A DNA stretch of 12,704 nucleotides from Actinomycetota bacterium (GTDB lineage Bacteria > Actinomycetota > Actinomycetes > S36-B12 > UBA10799): contig JAUPKO010000565.1 of assembly GCA_030837395.1 (NCBI GenBank), positions 1 to 12,704 of the forward strand, in the 5' to 3' direction. This document shows positions 1-6,379 of this stretch, piece after piece. Positions within the stretch are counted from its first letter, which is position 1. Each line of letters begins with the position of its first letter. The position numbers and the translations under genes are program-made. Under the pieces are notes generated by a model that did no database searches, had not been told where the DNA came from, and was given only the letters and a program-made list of their open reading frames with translations.

Positions 1-1245
1 ATCCAAGAGGCGCTCGAGTACTTCAGTCCCGGCCCGCCACCGGTGGCCCCCGCGCCGAGCCCGCCGCAGTCACCGAGCCTGGGCCCACAGAGTTCCGAGA
101 CCTTCGTCGAGTCGGCCAGGGCGGCGGCACAGCGGATCGCGGGCTTGCCAGTGGCGGAGTCCCCTATCGCCAGTTTGACGGCCGAACGGCAGCGAATCGC
201 CTCGGGTGTCGAGCAGGCGATCTCGAGGACCCGAAGTCTGATCGCCGAAGGCCGGGCGGCGGACGCCTTCGCCCGCGCAACCCTGGCCGAACGCGCGCTG
301 TTGGCCTGGAACGCACAGGCCCAGGCAGTCTCGGCGGCCACCACGGGTCTGGACGGCACCGCGGCCGCCCTCGCAGCACAGGCCTCGGAAGTGCGAGCAG
401 CTGCCGACACGGCGATCGCCTCCAACAGTTCGGTGCCCGTGACCTTCCTGGAGCAAGCTGCAGCATTGCCCGATGCGCTCTGTTGGGCCACCGACGCCTG
501 GGCCAATGCCTCGGTCGCGGCGGCCGAACTCGAAGCCCGGACGGCCACTACTGCGTCGGCGCTCGGGGAGCTCGCGGGGACGTTGGCCTCCGCCCGCTAC
601 GACCTCGACACGTATCTGCCCTTTAGCCTCGCGCACGCTCGCAGCATCGGACTGTCAGAGATCACCGACCCGACTGAAACGAACGCGATCCTCACCGGTT
701 ACGCCCAACTCCTAGCAGACACCGGCGATACCGTTCTCAACGATGCCCGCCGACAGGGACCATCCGCCAGCACCGCCCCCCTCGTTGAGGATCCCCAGGC
801 ATGGGAGTTCGCAGTGTTGCAGGCCCTCGGGTCGCGTTGGGACGACCAGCAGCGCGCGGCCGGTTCGCAGGATGCGGTGAGTGCTTCCTTGACCACGGCG
901 ATGAGCTACTACGTTGCGGCATCGACGCTGGCAGCCACCTCGGAACTGACCCACTCCGAAGGGGACCGACGGGTCTTCTCCCCGGCCGACTGGACCACTC
1001 AGGTTGACGTTGCCACCGCCGAGTCCCTCCGCAGCGCAATCCGGGCCGAGACGCTCGGCCTGGACCCGGACTACCTGGCCTGGAACGAAGGCTTCGGCCG
1101 CGGCGCGGCGACCGCGGCTGACACCACGGGCGCCAACGACGCCTTCCGGCTCGGTGGCCTGCAGGTCCAGTGGTACGGCAATGTTCAGGGGCACATGCTG
1201 CTGACACTGGCAGGTGCACGGAGCGCCACGGCCACCACCGGCTGA
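1..1245 (+). CDS. Unrecognised helical protein, 3' part (5' end outside window)
   Basis: The frame is open from base 1 to the TGA at 1243-1245, about 414 codons. A GTG at 43 could serve as a start, but the codons before it (reading IQEALEYFSPGPPP) look like protein, so the gene most likely begins outside the window. The visible part opens with a Pro/Ser-rich linker (PAPSPPQSPS). It continues as a long Ala-rich, probably all-helical region with heptad-like spacing, and ends in a less repetitive stretch with many aromatics. I see no catalytic motif and no membrane segment. A Pro-rich linker before a helical domain would fit a secreted or membrane-anchored protein whose N-terminal anchor is off the edge, but that is inference. 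It converges on the PLD lipoprotein with only 9 bases between stops. I do not recognise the family. Confidence 0.75.
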   Translation: MQEALEYFSPGPPPVAPAPSPPQSPSLGPQSSETFVESARAAAQRIAGLPVAESPIASLTAERQRIASGVEQAISRTRSLIAEGRAADAFARATLAERALLAWNAQAQAVSAATTGLDGTAAALAAQASEVRAAADTAIASNSSVPVTFLEQAAALPDALCWATDAWANASVAAAELEARTATTASALGELAGTLASARYDLDTYLPFSLAHARSIGLSEITDPTETNAILTGYAQLLADTGDTVLNDARRQGPSASTAPLVEDPQAWEFAVLQALGSRWDDQQRAAGSQDAVSASLTTAMSYYVAASTLAATSELTHSEGDRRVFSPADWTTQVDVATAESLRSAIRAETLGLDPDYLAWNEGFGRGAATAADTTGANDAFRLGGLQVQWYGNVQGHMLLTLAGARSATATTG

Positions 1246-1254
1246 GCTCTGGGG

Positions 1255-2784
1255 TCAACTCGTCGTTGGCGTTGGCGTCGGCGTCGGGCTGACCGGAGGC
1301 CAGGGCGAGGGCAGCGTCACGGGTCCGCAGGGCATGGGAACCGTGTTGGAGCCCTGTGGGGCCTGCATCACGGCCGGCGCATTGGGCTGTTCCTCGGCTG
1401 CGGCCGAGGGTGCTCCAGACACAACCGCCTGTTGCGTCCACGGCACGGCCACGGGGTTGTTGAAGTCCACCTCGAACGTGGCCACCACCGGGGCCAGCAC
1501 GTCCGGTTGATCCTTGAAGGCGAGACCGAGTTCGCGGTTGAAATTCATTGACGGGCTGGAGATATTGGTGGAGCCCACGTACGCGTTCTTGCCGTCGGCG
1601 ACGATCGCCTTGGCGTGGATGTAGAGCACGTTGTCGGCAGTCGGGAAGAGGTGCACCACAACACCTGCCGCCTGCAGTTGGTTGTAGGCCGTGGCATAAC
1701 TGTCCTGCCCGTTGACGGCACCGGTCATCACCATCCGCACCTTGCCCGGTTCCAGCCGCTGGGCCGCGGCGGCGATCGCATTGATCGTCTGCTGGTCGGA
1801 CATCTCCTCGTTGTAGACATCGAGGCTCTCGGTGGCGCCGTTGACGACCGCGAGCATCCGGCTGCGAACGTTGCCTTGGTCGGTGCCCGGACCGGGGTCG
1901 GGGCCGTCCGGCAGCGGCTGCGCGGGATTCGGGGTGAAGTACGGGTACTGGCCGTCGGCGGGGTACTGATCCGCCGGGTCGCCCGACGCCACCCCGGTGG
2001 AGCCGTTGCTCCACGTCAGGGCGTTGGTGCTGTTGCGCAAGCCATTGGTGACGGTCGGCCCGTCGCAGGCGAAATCGGAAGCGAATACCCGGGCGATCTC
2101 GGCAATCAAGTCGGAGTCTGTGACGGCCATGTAGAAGTCGCGCGCCGACCAGAAGTTGCAGGGGTCCGGGCACGTCGACGCTGGCTTGTAGCTCTGGTAG
2201 CCGTAGGCATTCAGGTTGCCGGTGAGGACCATCGCCACAGCGGTGGCGGGCAGGTCCGCGGGAGCGAGCACCCCACCGTCCTTGCCCAACGCATCGATCA
2301 CGACGGTCTTTTGGTGAGTGATCTGGAAGTTGTTGCTCGACCAGTTCACCTCGACCGTCCCGGCTCCCGGCGCGGCGGCCGCGGTGTCGAGCACGGACTT
2401 GAGGTCATAGGCGTACTTGGTGCTCGACCCGCCCCACCACTGCCCGTTGAGCACGAGCCGGACATTGACCCCGCGACCGACCGCGTCGACCAGCGCCTGG
2501 TTGATCTGCGGCGCATCGATCTCGTAGACGCTGATGGCCACCGACGTTGTGGCCCGGCCGATGGCGTCGAGCAACGAGCGGCCCTGGTCGTCAGGCTGGA
2601 CGGAGAACCGGACCGAGTTGGTTTGGTCGGTGGCACCGGCCAGGGCACTTGCCGCACCCGAACCACTGCCAACGGAACTGGCGGACTCACCTGCCTCGCC
2701 GCCCGAGCAACCTGTGGCCACAACCGCCAGAAGGGTCAACGGCGCCAACCCCCGGAGCCACCGCTTAGATTTGGCATCACGCAT
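1255..2784 (-). CDS. Phospholipase D-family lipoprotein (two HKD motifs)
   Basis: This 509-residue protein starts at ATG 2784. I prefer that start to the in-frame GTG at 2817 because GAGGAA lies about 8 bases upstream of the ATG. The N-terminus is a lipoprotein signal: a basic stretch (RDAKSKRWLR), a hydrophobic core (LAPLTLLAVVA) and a lipobox ending in Cys26. A Ser/Gly/Ala-rich linker follows. Two PLD half-sites are complete: H157-x-K159-x4-D164 (HQKTVVID) and H390-x-K392-x4-D397 (HAKAIVAD), the latter followed by GSTN. Members of the superfamily use the paired HKD motifs for phosphodiester hydrolysis or transfer through a phospho-histidine intermediate. The substrate cannot be read from sequence and could be phospholipid or nucleic acid. 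The lipid anchor places the protein on the outer face of the membrane. The C-terminus is low-complexity, with Pro-Thr repeats. It is divergent from a TetR gene 47 bases away, which may control it. Confidence 0.9.
   Translation of the reverse strand: MRDAKSKRWLRGLAPLTLLAVVATGCSGGEAGESASSVGSGSGAASALAGATDQTNSVRFSVQPDDQGRSLLDAIGRATTSVAISVYEIDAPQINQALVDAVGRGVNVRLVLNGQWWGGSSTKYAYDLKSVLDTAAAAPGAGTVEVNWSSNNFQITHQKTVVIDALGKDGGVLAPADLPATAVAMVLTGNLNAYGYQSYKPASTCPDPCNFWSARDFYMAVTDSDLIAEIARVFASDFACDGPTVTNGLRNSTNALTWSNGSTGVASGDPADQYPADGQYPYFTPNPAQPLPDGPDPGPGTDQGNVRSRMLAVVNGATESLDVYNEEMSDQQTINAIAAAAQRLEPGKVRMVMTGAVNGQDSYATAYNQLQAAGVVVHLFPTADNVLYIHAKAIVADGKNAYVGSTNISSPSMNFNRELGLAFKDQPDVLAPVVATFEVDFNNPVAVPWTQQAVVSGAPSAAAEEQPNAPAVMQAPQGSNTVPMPCGPVTLPSPWPPVSPTPTPTPTTS
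1265..1288. repeat. Hexamer tandem repeat (GTTGGC/GTCGGC) coding a Pro-Thr tail
   Basis: Four 6-bp units lie in tandem: GTTGGC, GTTGGC, GTCGGC and GTCGGG. On the minus strand they encode the Pro-Thr dipeptides at the very end of the PLD lipoprotein. Such Pro-Thr runs are usually extended, disordered wall-spanning or linker segments. The number of units could vary between strains. Confidence 0.7.
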
Positions 2785-2831
2785 GTGCTGGTTCCTCGCA
2801 GTTCGAGTCAAGATCACGGGGGTTCGGTTGG
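2785..2831. promoter_or_regulatory. Divergent intergenic region, PLD lipoprotein / TetR1
   Basis: These 47 bases separate the starts of two divergent genes, so both promoters must be here or inside the coding regions. On the minus strand GAGGAA (complement of 2792-2797) is the ribosome-binding site for the lipoprotein. On the plus strand only a G-run at 2818-2822 precedes the TetR start. A short inverted repeat, CTCG (2795-2798) with CGAG (2804-2807), is too small to call an operator with confidence. The geometry (a TetR gene divergent from one neighbour) is typical of local regulation. Confidence 0.4.
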
Positions 2832-3530
2832 ATGAATAGTTTTCATGAGGCTACGTCGTCGGCCCGATCGCGTCAACAACAGGCGGACCACACCAGGGCC
2901 AGGGTGCTCGAGGCCGCCATTGCCCTGATTGAACAGAAGGGCGAGGCAGGCCTTCGGGTGGTTGAGGTCGCCGAACAAGCGGGGGTGTCCGTCGCGTCGA
3001 TCTACAACTACTTCACCAATCGCGATGAACTCGTCACCGCAGCACGAGTGGAGCAATACCTCGCCTCCGTTGGCGCCGATGTCGAGCGCATCGGCCAGGT
3101 GCTGACGCAGGCGCAGGACCCGGCGGAGTACATCTCCCTTATGCGGGACGTCTCACGCGAGGCATCTGCCGCCGATCGCGCCGACCGGCGGTGGCGTCGC
3201 GCGGAGGTGCTCGGCGCCGCCCGCCGCCGCCCGGAACTGGCGACCAGAATCGGCGAGACCCAACACCAGATCAACCGCGAGTTGACCCGGATCGCCCGGC
3301 TCGGGCAGGAGCGTGGGCTCCTCGACCCCACATTGGACCCGGCGGCGCTGGCCGTCTTCGTGCAGGCGTTCACGTTCGGGCTGGTGCTCGCCGACGTCGA
3401 CCCGGGATTGGCATTGGACGAGGAGTCCTGGCTCGACGTCGTCACCCGCTTCACTGCATCGATCACTCCCCCAGGCGGCGGCGGACCCGGGTTCAGCGTT
3501 CCGCCGCCGAGGCCGTCAGCAGGTCGGTGA
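2832..3530 (+). CDS. TetR-family transcriptional regulator (TetR1)
   Basis: This 232-residue protein has a typical TetR N-terminal DNA-binding domain. Helix 1 starts around residue 22 (ARVLEAAIALIEQKG) and the helix-turn-helix covers about residues 42-66 (VVEVAEQAGVSVASIYNYF, then TNRDELV). The remainder is the variable helical ligand/dimerisation domain. It ends in an unusual Gly/Pro-rich tail (PPGGGGPG, then VPPPRPSAGR) that reads over the last 38 bases of the opposing glycosyltransferase gene. The ATG at 2832 has only a weak upstream G-run. TetR proteins normally repress until a small molecule binds. Its divergent position suggests control of itself and the PLD lipoprotein, which is inference. 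The tail may have been gained by stop-codon loss. Confidence 0.88.
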   Translation: MNSFHEATSSARSRQQQADHTRARVLEAAIALIEQKGEAGLRVVEVAEQAGVSVASIYNYFTNRDELVTAARVEQYLASVGADVERIGQVLTQAQDPAEYISLMRDVSREASAADRADRRWRRAEVLGAARRRPELATRIGETQHQINRELTRIARLGQERGLLDPTLDPAALAVFVQAFTFGLVLADVDPGLALDEESWLDVVTRFTASITPPGGGGPGFSVPPPRPSAGR

Positions 3531-4625
3531 GTAGGTCGGCTGCGTAGGAGGCGCCGCCGGTATCTGTGAAACTTCGGGCCACCGCTGCAGCCCCCGCCGA
3601 CTTGTGGCGGGCCTGCCGCACTGCCTGCCGGAGCCGTTCCGGCGTCAGTTTGTCGGGGCGCAGCGCCACACCGGCCCCGCAATGCACCACTCGTTGGGCG
3701 GTTTCGGACTGGTCGCGACCCCACGGGACGACCACCAGTGGCACGCCGGCAGCTAGCGTCCGCTGCACCGTACCCATGCCGCCGTGGGTCACCACGACGT
3801 CCACCTCGCGGATGACCGCCCCATGTGGCAAGAAGCGCTCGATTCGCACGTTGTCTCCCGGTTGCGTGAACTGCGCAGGGTCGACGGCCGCCGAGGTCAC
3901 AATCACGCTGCCGGGCTCCCCGGCCAGTCCGGCCAGCGCCGCCGCCACGATCGCCCCGTCGTCCTGGAACTCCGTGGAGATACTGACCAGCACCCGGGGT
4001 CGCGGGAGGTCAGCCAACCAACCGGGTGCCTCACCGGCCGGCGCCCAGAGCCCGGGACCGACCTGCCGAACCGAGGGGGGCCACTGCCGCCGGGGGTACT
4101 CGAACGGTTCAGCGGTGAGGTAGATCAACAAGTCGGCGCGCAGGTAGATGTCGGACACAGACCGTACCGGCGGCACCCCTAGCCCAACCCGCAAACCGTT
4201 CAGCCGCTTCACCGCGGGGGCTGCAGCGCGGCGCTGCACTGCCCAGACGAACCTGTCCCGCAGCCGGTCGAGGCCATGGCGCGGGGGCGCGAACCCCGGA
4301 CCGAACGCCGGAGTCTGCGGCGATGGCACCGGCAGGACGTACGGCAGGAACATGGCCCAGGGTCCGCCTCGAAGTTCCGTGAAGGCCGCGGCTCCCCAAC
4401 AGTTGGCATCCACGACCAGCACATCCGGCTCGAGTTCAGCGACAGCCCGACCACATCAGCAGCGATCGACCGGTGCTCCAGGCCCGCCGCCACCACGGTT
4501 GCACGTTCGTCCGGCAACGTCTGAACGACGACGTCGTGGCCCCGTTCCCGCAGGGTCAGCGCCGTATCCATGATCGGATACAAGTGGCCCCGGGCAGGTG
4601 AGGTGTAGATCAGAATGCGGCTCAT
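3493..4625 (-). pseudogene. GT1-type glycosyltransferase, broken by frameshifting internal deletion
   Basis: Translation starts at ATG 4625 behind a strong GGAGGAA site. The first ~60 residues are a normal GT1 N-terminus (MSRILIYTSPARGHLYP, with the His of the GH..P motif at residue 14). The frame then turns into nonsense and stops near 4209. From about 4455 another frame carries the rest: ELEPDVLVVDANCWG, then a Pro/Gly-rich acceptor region, then the donor-binding domain with HGGMGT and the GVPLVVVPWGRDQ segment, to the stop at 3493-3495. That second frame is closed by TGA at 4456-4458, so the switch falls in roughly 4430-4455. In relatives as I remember them, about 45 residues lie between these two blocks. 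A deletion not divisible by three is therefore more likely than a one-base error. UGT/MGT-like enzymes move a sugar from a nucleotide-sugar to a small acceptor. The product here should be inactive unless the junction is an assembly error. Confidence 0.8.
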
Positions 4626-4634
4626 GATTCCTCC
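4622..4634 (-). promoter_or_regulatory. ATGA overlap and Shine-Dalgarno joining TetR2 to glycosyltransferase
   Basis: The TetR2 stop (TGA, complement of 4622-4624) overlaps the glycosyltransferase start (ATG, complement of 4623-4625) as ATGA. GGAGGAA (complement of 4628-4634) lies just upstream within the TetR2 coding end. This arrangement indicates one mRNA and translational coupling. Confidence 0.85.
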
Positions 4635-5200
4635 AGGACGGCGCCGACCAAACGGGCGATTACGGCCTCGGTGGCGCCCGAGGACCGTCCGAGGTCAAGG
4701 CGCAGTAGCTTCCACAGGTAGATGTCAGTGGCGGCGACCAACGCATCGACCGTCTGCCGATCCGCGACCGGCATCATGGGGCCGAAGCAGCGGCGCACCC
4801 AAGCCCGATGGAAGGCCCGACCTTCGACAACCGCGCGCCCGGCCACCTCATCCCCGGAGTGCTCCTGCGCCAAGAGATTGAGCACCAACCGCCCCTCGGC
4901 CTCGTAGTGGGCCATCAACTCGCGCACCGCCGCAGGTGCATCCCCCGGCGCGGTGTGCCCACGTTGCTGCGCGACCCGCGCACCCACCCGCTGCCCCACC
5001 GCTTCGATGCAGCCGTCCCGCGAGCCCATATGCCGCAGGACGGTTTGAACGGTGACGCCCGCACCTTCGGCGATTGACGCGAGGGTGACCTCGGACATCG
5101 GGCCACCCGCCACCAGGGACTCGGTGGCATCCACGATCCGTTCGAAAGTCCGCTCGGCCGCTGCCGAACGACTGGTCATGTCGTAGGAACGCACCATCAT
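4622..5200 (-). CDS. TetR-family transcriptional regulator (TetR2)
   Basis: This is a 192-residue protein from ATG 5200. ATG codons at 5197 and 5179 are alternative starts, and the site upstream of 5200 (GGGTAGG) is modest. Residues 17-33 form helix 1 (ERTFERIVDATESLVAGG). Residues 38-60 are the helix-turn-helix (VTLASIAEGAGVTVQTVLRHMGSRD). This is a TetR fold with Val-Gln-Thr-Val in place of the usual pattern in the recognition helix. The C-terminal part is helical and Ala/Leu-rich, as expected for a ligand-binding and dimer domain. It is the first gene of a two-gene unit with the glycosyltransferase. A near-perfect inverted repeat at 5243-5268 lies 43 bases upstream of its start, so autorepression is likely. 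The natural target may be the glycosyltransferase, with its product or acceptor as ligand, but that is inference. Confidence 0.87.
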   Translation of the reverse strand: MMVRSYDMTSRSAAAERTFERIVDATESLVAGGPMSEVTLASIAEGAGVTVQTVLRHMGSRDGCIEAVGQRVGARVAQQRGHTAPGDAPAAVRELMAHYEAEGRLVLNLLAQEHSGDEVAGRAVVEGRAFHRAWVRRCFGPMMPVADRQTVDALVAATDIYLWKLLRLDLGRSSGATEAVIARLVGAVLEES

Positions 5201-5242
5201 GGCCTACCCATGCGCCCACGGCGAGCTTTCATGTAACTAACG

Positions 5243-5268
5243 TTGACACGAATAATCATTCATGTCAA
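5243..5268. promoter_or_regulatory. 26-bp inverted repeat, probable TetR2 operator
   Basis: The arms are TTGACACGAAT and ATTCATGTCAA around a 4-bp centre (AATC). They match at 10 of 11 pairs. The repeat lies in an A/T-rich island between divergent TetR2 (start 5200) and the CDF transporter (start 5356). Each arm contains a TTGACA, which is a -35 consensus hexamer reading inward from either side. A protein bound here would therefore cover promoter elements. Size and symmetry fit TetR-dimer operators. Binding by TetR2 is inferred from proximity. Confidence 0.7.
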
Positions 5269-5326
5269 TCCCACTACCACCGATATCGTCGACCCGACCT
5301 CTGCGGGCGAGGAGTTTTCGGAGTGT

Positions 5327-5355
5327 GCGATAGCGGGCCGCGATAGCATCACCAC
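5327..5355 (+). promoter_or_regulatory. Probable leaderless promoter of the CDF gene, with GCGATAGC direct repeat
   Basis: TAGCAT at 5344-5349 fits the actinobacterial -10 pattern TAnnnT. It ends 6 bases before the GTG at 5356, the spacing expected if transcription begins on the start codon itself. There is no Shine-Dalgarno sequence before the GTG, which supports a leaderless message. The octamer GCGATAGC occurs twice, at 5327-5334 and 5340-5347, 13 bp apart. The second copy overlaps the -10 box, so the pair may be a regulator site. No convincing -35 is seen. Confidence 0.45.
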
Positions 5356-6063
5356 GTGACCATCGGCGCCGAAACCCGGCAGCCGCTGACTGACGAGCGG
5401 CGCCGGACACTCGGGCGGCGCGCCCAACTGCTCGCCGGCGCCTCGGTCACCTACAACGCCGTCGAAGCAGTTGTCGCCATCGCCGCCGGTGCGGCCGCGT
5501 CCTCCATCGCGCTCGTCGGGTTCGGCCTGGACTCCATCGTCGAAATGGGCTCGGGACTGGTGATCCTGTGGCAGTTCCGACACAAACTCCCCGAGACGCG
5601 CGAACGCACCGCCTTGCGGATCATCGCTCTGTCGTTCTTCGCCCTCGCGGCGTACGTGTCGATCGAGTCCCTTCGGTCGCTGTTCACGGGCGAGGCCGCC
5701 GAGCACTCCACGCTGGGCATCGCCATCGCAGCACTCTCCCTCGTGGTGATGCCTGCGCTGTCGTGGGCGCAGCGGCGCACTGGACGGCAACTGGGTTCCC
5801 TGGCCGTCGTCGCGGACTCCAAGCAGACGCTGTTGTGCACCTACCTGTCTGCGGTGCTGCTCGTCGGGCTGCTGCTGAACTCGCTGTTCGGCTGGTGGTG
5901 GGCCGACCCGCTGGTCGGCTTGGTCGTCGCCGGTCTAGCCCTTCGTGAAGGCCTGGAGGCGTGGCGGGATGAGCCGTGCGCGTGCGTGCCTGGTTTGGAC
6001 GGGGCCGGTGCGTGCGATTGCGATGACGACTGCACGGGCGATGACGTGGCCTGCACGCCGTGA
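5356..6063 (+). CDS. Short CDF-like cation efflux transporter with Cys/Asp-rich tail
   Basis: This 235-residue membrane protein resembles the compact branch of the cation diffusion facilitator superfamily. I see about six hydrophobic segments, near residues 25-48, 50-72, 87-105, 119-135, 156-177 and 180-198. Family-like features are GFGLDSIVEMGSG (D59 and E63 in TM2), ADSKQTLLCTYLSA (D154) and GWWWADPLVGLVVAG. The usual cytoplasmic C-terminal domain of about 90 residues is absent. In its place is a 30-residue tail with six cysteines (208, 210, 220, 222, 226, 233) and many aspartates, a plausible soft-metal binding segment. CDF proteins normally export divalent cations in exchange for protons. 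The ion here is unknown, though a Cys-rich tail suggests thiophilic metals. GTG 5356 has no Shine-Dalgarno and is probably read from a leaderless mRNA. The TetR2 operator lies upstream. Confidence 0.82.
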   Translation: MTIGAETRQPLTDERRRTLGRRAQLLAGASVTYNAVEAVVAIAAGAAASSIALVGFGLDSIVEMGSGLVILWQFRHKLPETRERTALRIIALSFFALAAYVSIESLRSLFTGEAAEHSTLGIAIAALSLVVMPALSWAQRRTGRQLGSLAVVADSKQTLLCTYLSAVLLVGLLLNSLFGWWWADPLVGLVVAGLALREGLEAWRDEPCACVPGLDGAGACDCDDDCTGDDVACTP

Positions 6064-6177
6064 GCCGACGCTTGAAGCCAGCCCATCATGTGGTCGCCGC
6101 GCGGGCAGAAGTCGCAGGCCCAATGCAGCAGCGGACAACCAACAGGTTCGCCCTAGCCAGGGAAGTGCGCTGGGGAA
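6064..6177. other. Intergenic gap between convergent genes
   Basis: These 114 bases lie between the stops of the CDF gene and the small minus-strand gene. I see only a weak stem (CCCT at 6151-6154 with AGGG at 6159-6162) and no T-run, so no clear terminator. I see no coding signal. Confidence 0.4.
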
Positions 6178-6354
6178 TCAGCCGGCGCCGAGACTGATCC
6201 CGAGCACACCGCTGACATAGGCCAGCGCATCGGTGATGAATCCCTGCGCCTGGCCTTCGGGCTCGTCGGGCAGCTCGTTGCGGGCCAGGTAACGCAGCAG
6301 CAGGATGCCAGCGATCGGCCAACTCCGGCCGACCCAATTCTCATACTCCGACAT
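6178..6354 (-). CDS. Unrecognised 58-residue small protein
   Basis: The protein starts MSEYENWVGRSWPIAG, continues with a hydrophobic ILLLRYLARNE segment, an acidic-polar middle (LPDEPEGQAQG) and a second hydrophobic part (FITDALAYVSGVLGISLGAG). The amino-acid mix is protein-like and quite unlike the Arg/Pro-rich readings of the other frames, which is why I accept it. The frame continues upstream of the ATG at 6354, but those residues overlap the divergent TetR3 gene and look like shadow. No Shine-Dalgarno is seen, so a leaderless start is possible. Only 25 bases separate it from TetR3, with an inverted repeat between them, so TetR3 probably controls it. The two hydrophobic stretches could be short membrane-associated helices. 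I do not recognise the family. Confidence 0.6.
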   Translation of the reverse strand: MSEYENWVGRSWPIAGILLLRYLARNELPDEPEGQAQGFITDALAYVSGVLGISLGAG

Positions 6355-6355
6355 C

Positions 6356-6368
6356 ACACGATGCGTGT
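6356..6368. promoter_or_regulatory. Inverted repeat ACACG-ATG-CGTGT, candidate TetR3 operator
   Basis: A perfect 5-3-5 inverted repeat fills half of the 25-base gap between the start of the small gene (6354) and the preferred TetR3 start (6380). On the plus strand CACAAT (6369-6374) follows, ending 5 bases before ATG 6380, a -10-like position for a leaderless message. A repressor here would block both promoters. The repeat is short, so chance is not excluded. Confidence 0.45.
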
Positions 6369-6379
6369 CACAATCGGGT

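Noticed and set aside
737..2173. Long minus-strand open frame across gene 1 and the end of the PLD gene
   Set aside because: It is Arg/Pro/Gly-rich text spanning two better-supported genes, typical of a high-GC shadow frame.
1615..2835. Long plus-strand open frame opposite the PLD lipoprotein
   Set aside because: It is the mirror of a gene with complete HKD motifs, lipobox and ribosome-binding site. Its translation is Val/Gly/Arg-rich with no motif.
6305..6379. Upstream start for TetR3 at 6305
   Set aside because: It would overlap the divergent small gene, and the added residues do not fit the TetR N-terminus, which begins naturally near 6380.
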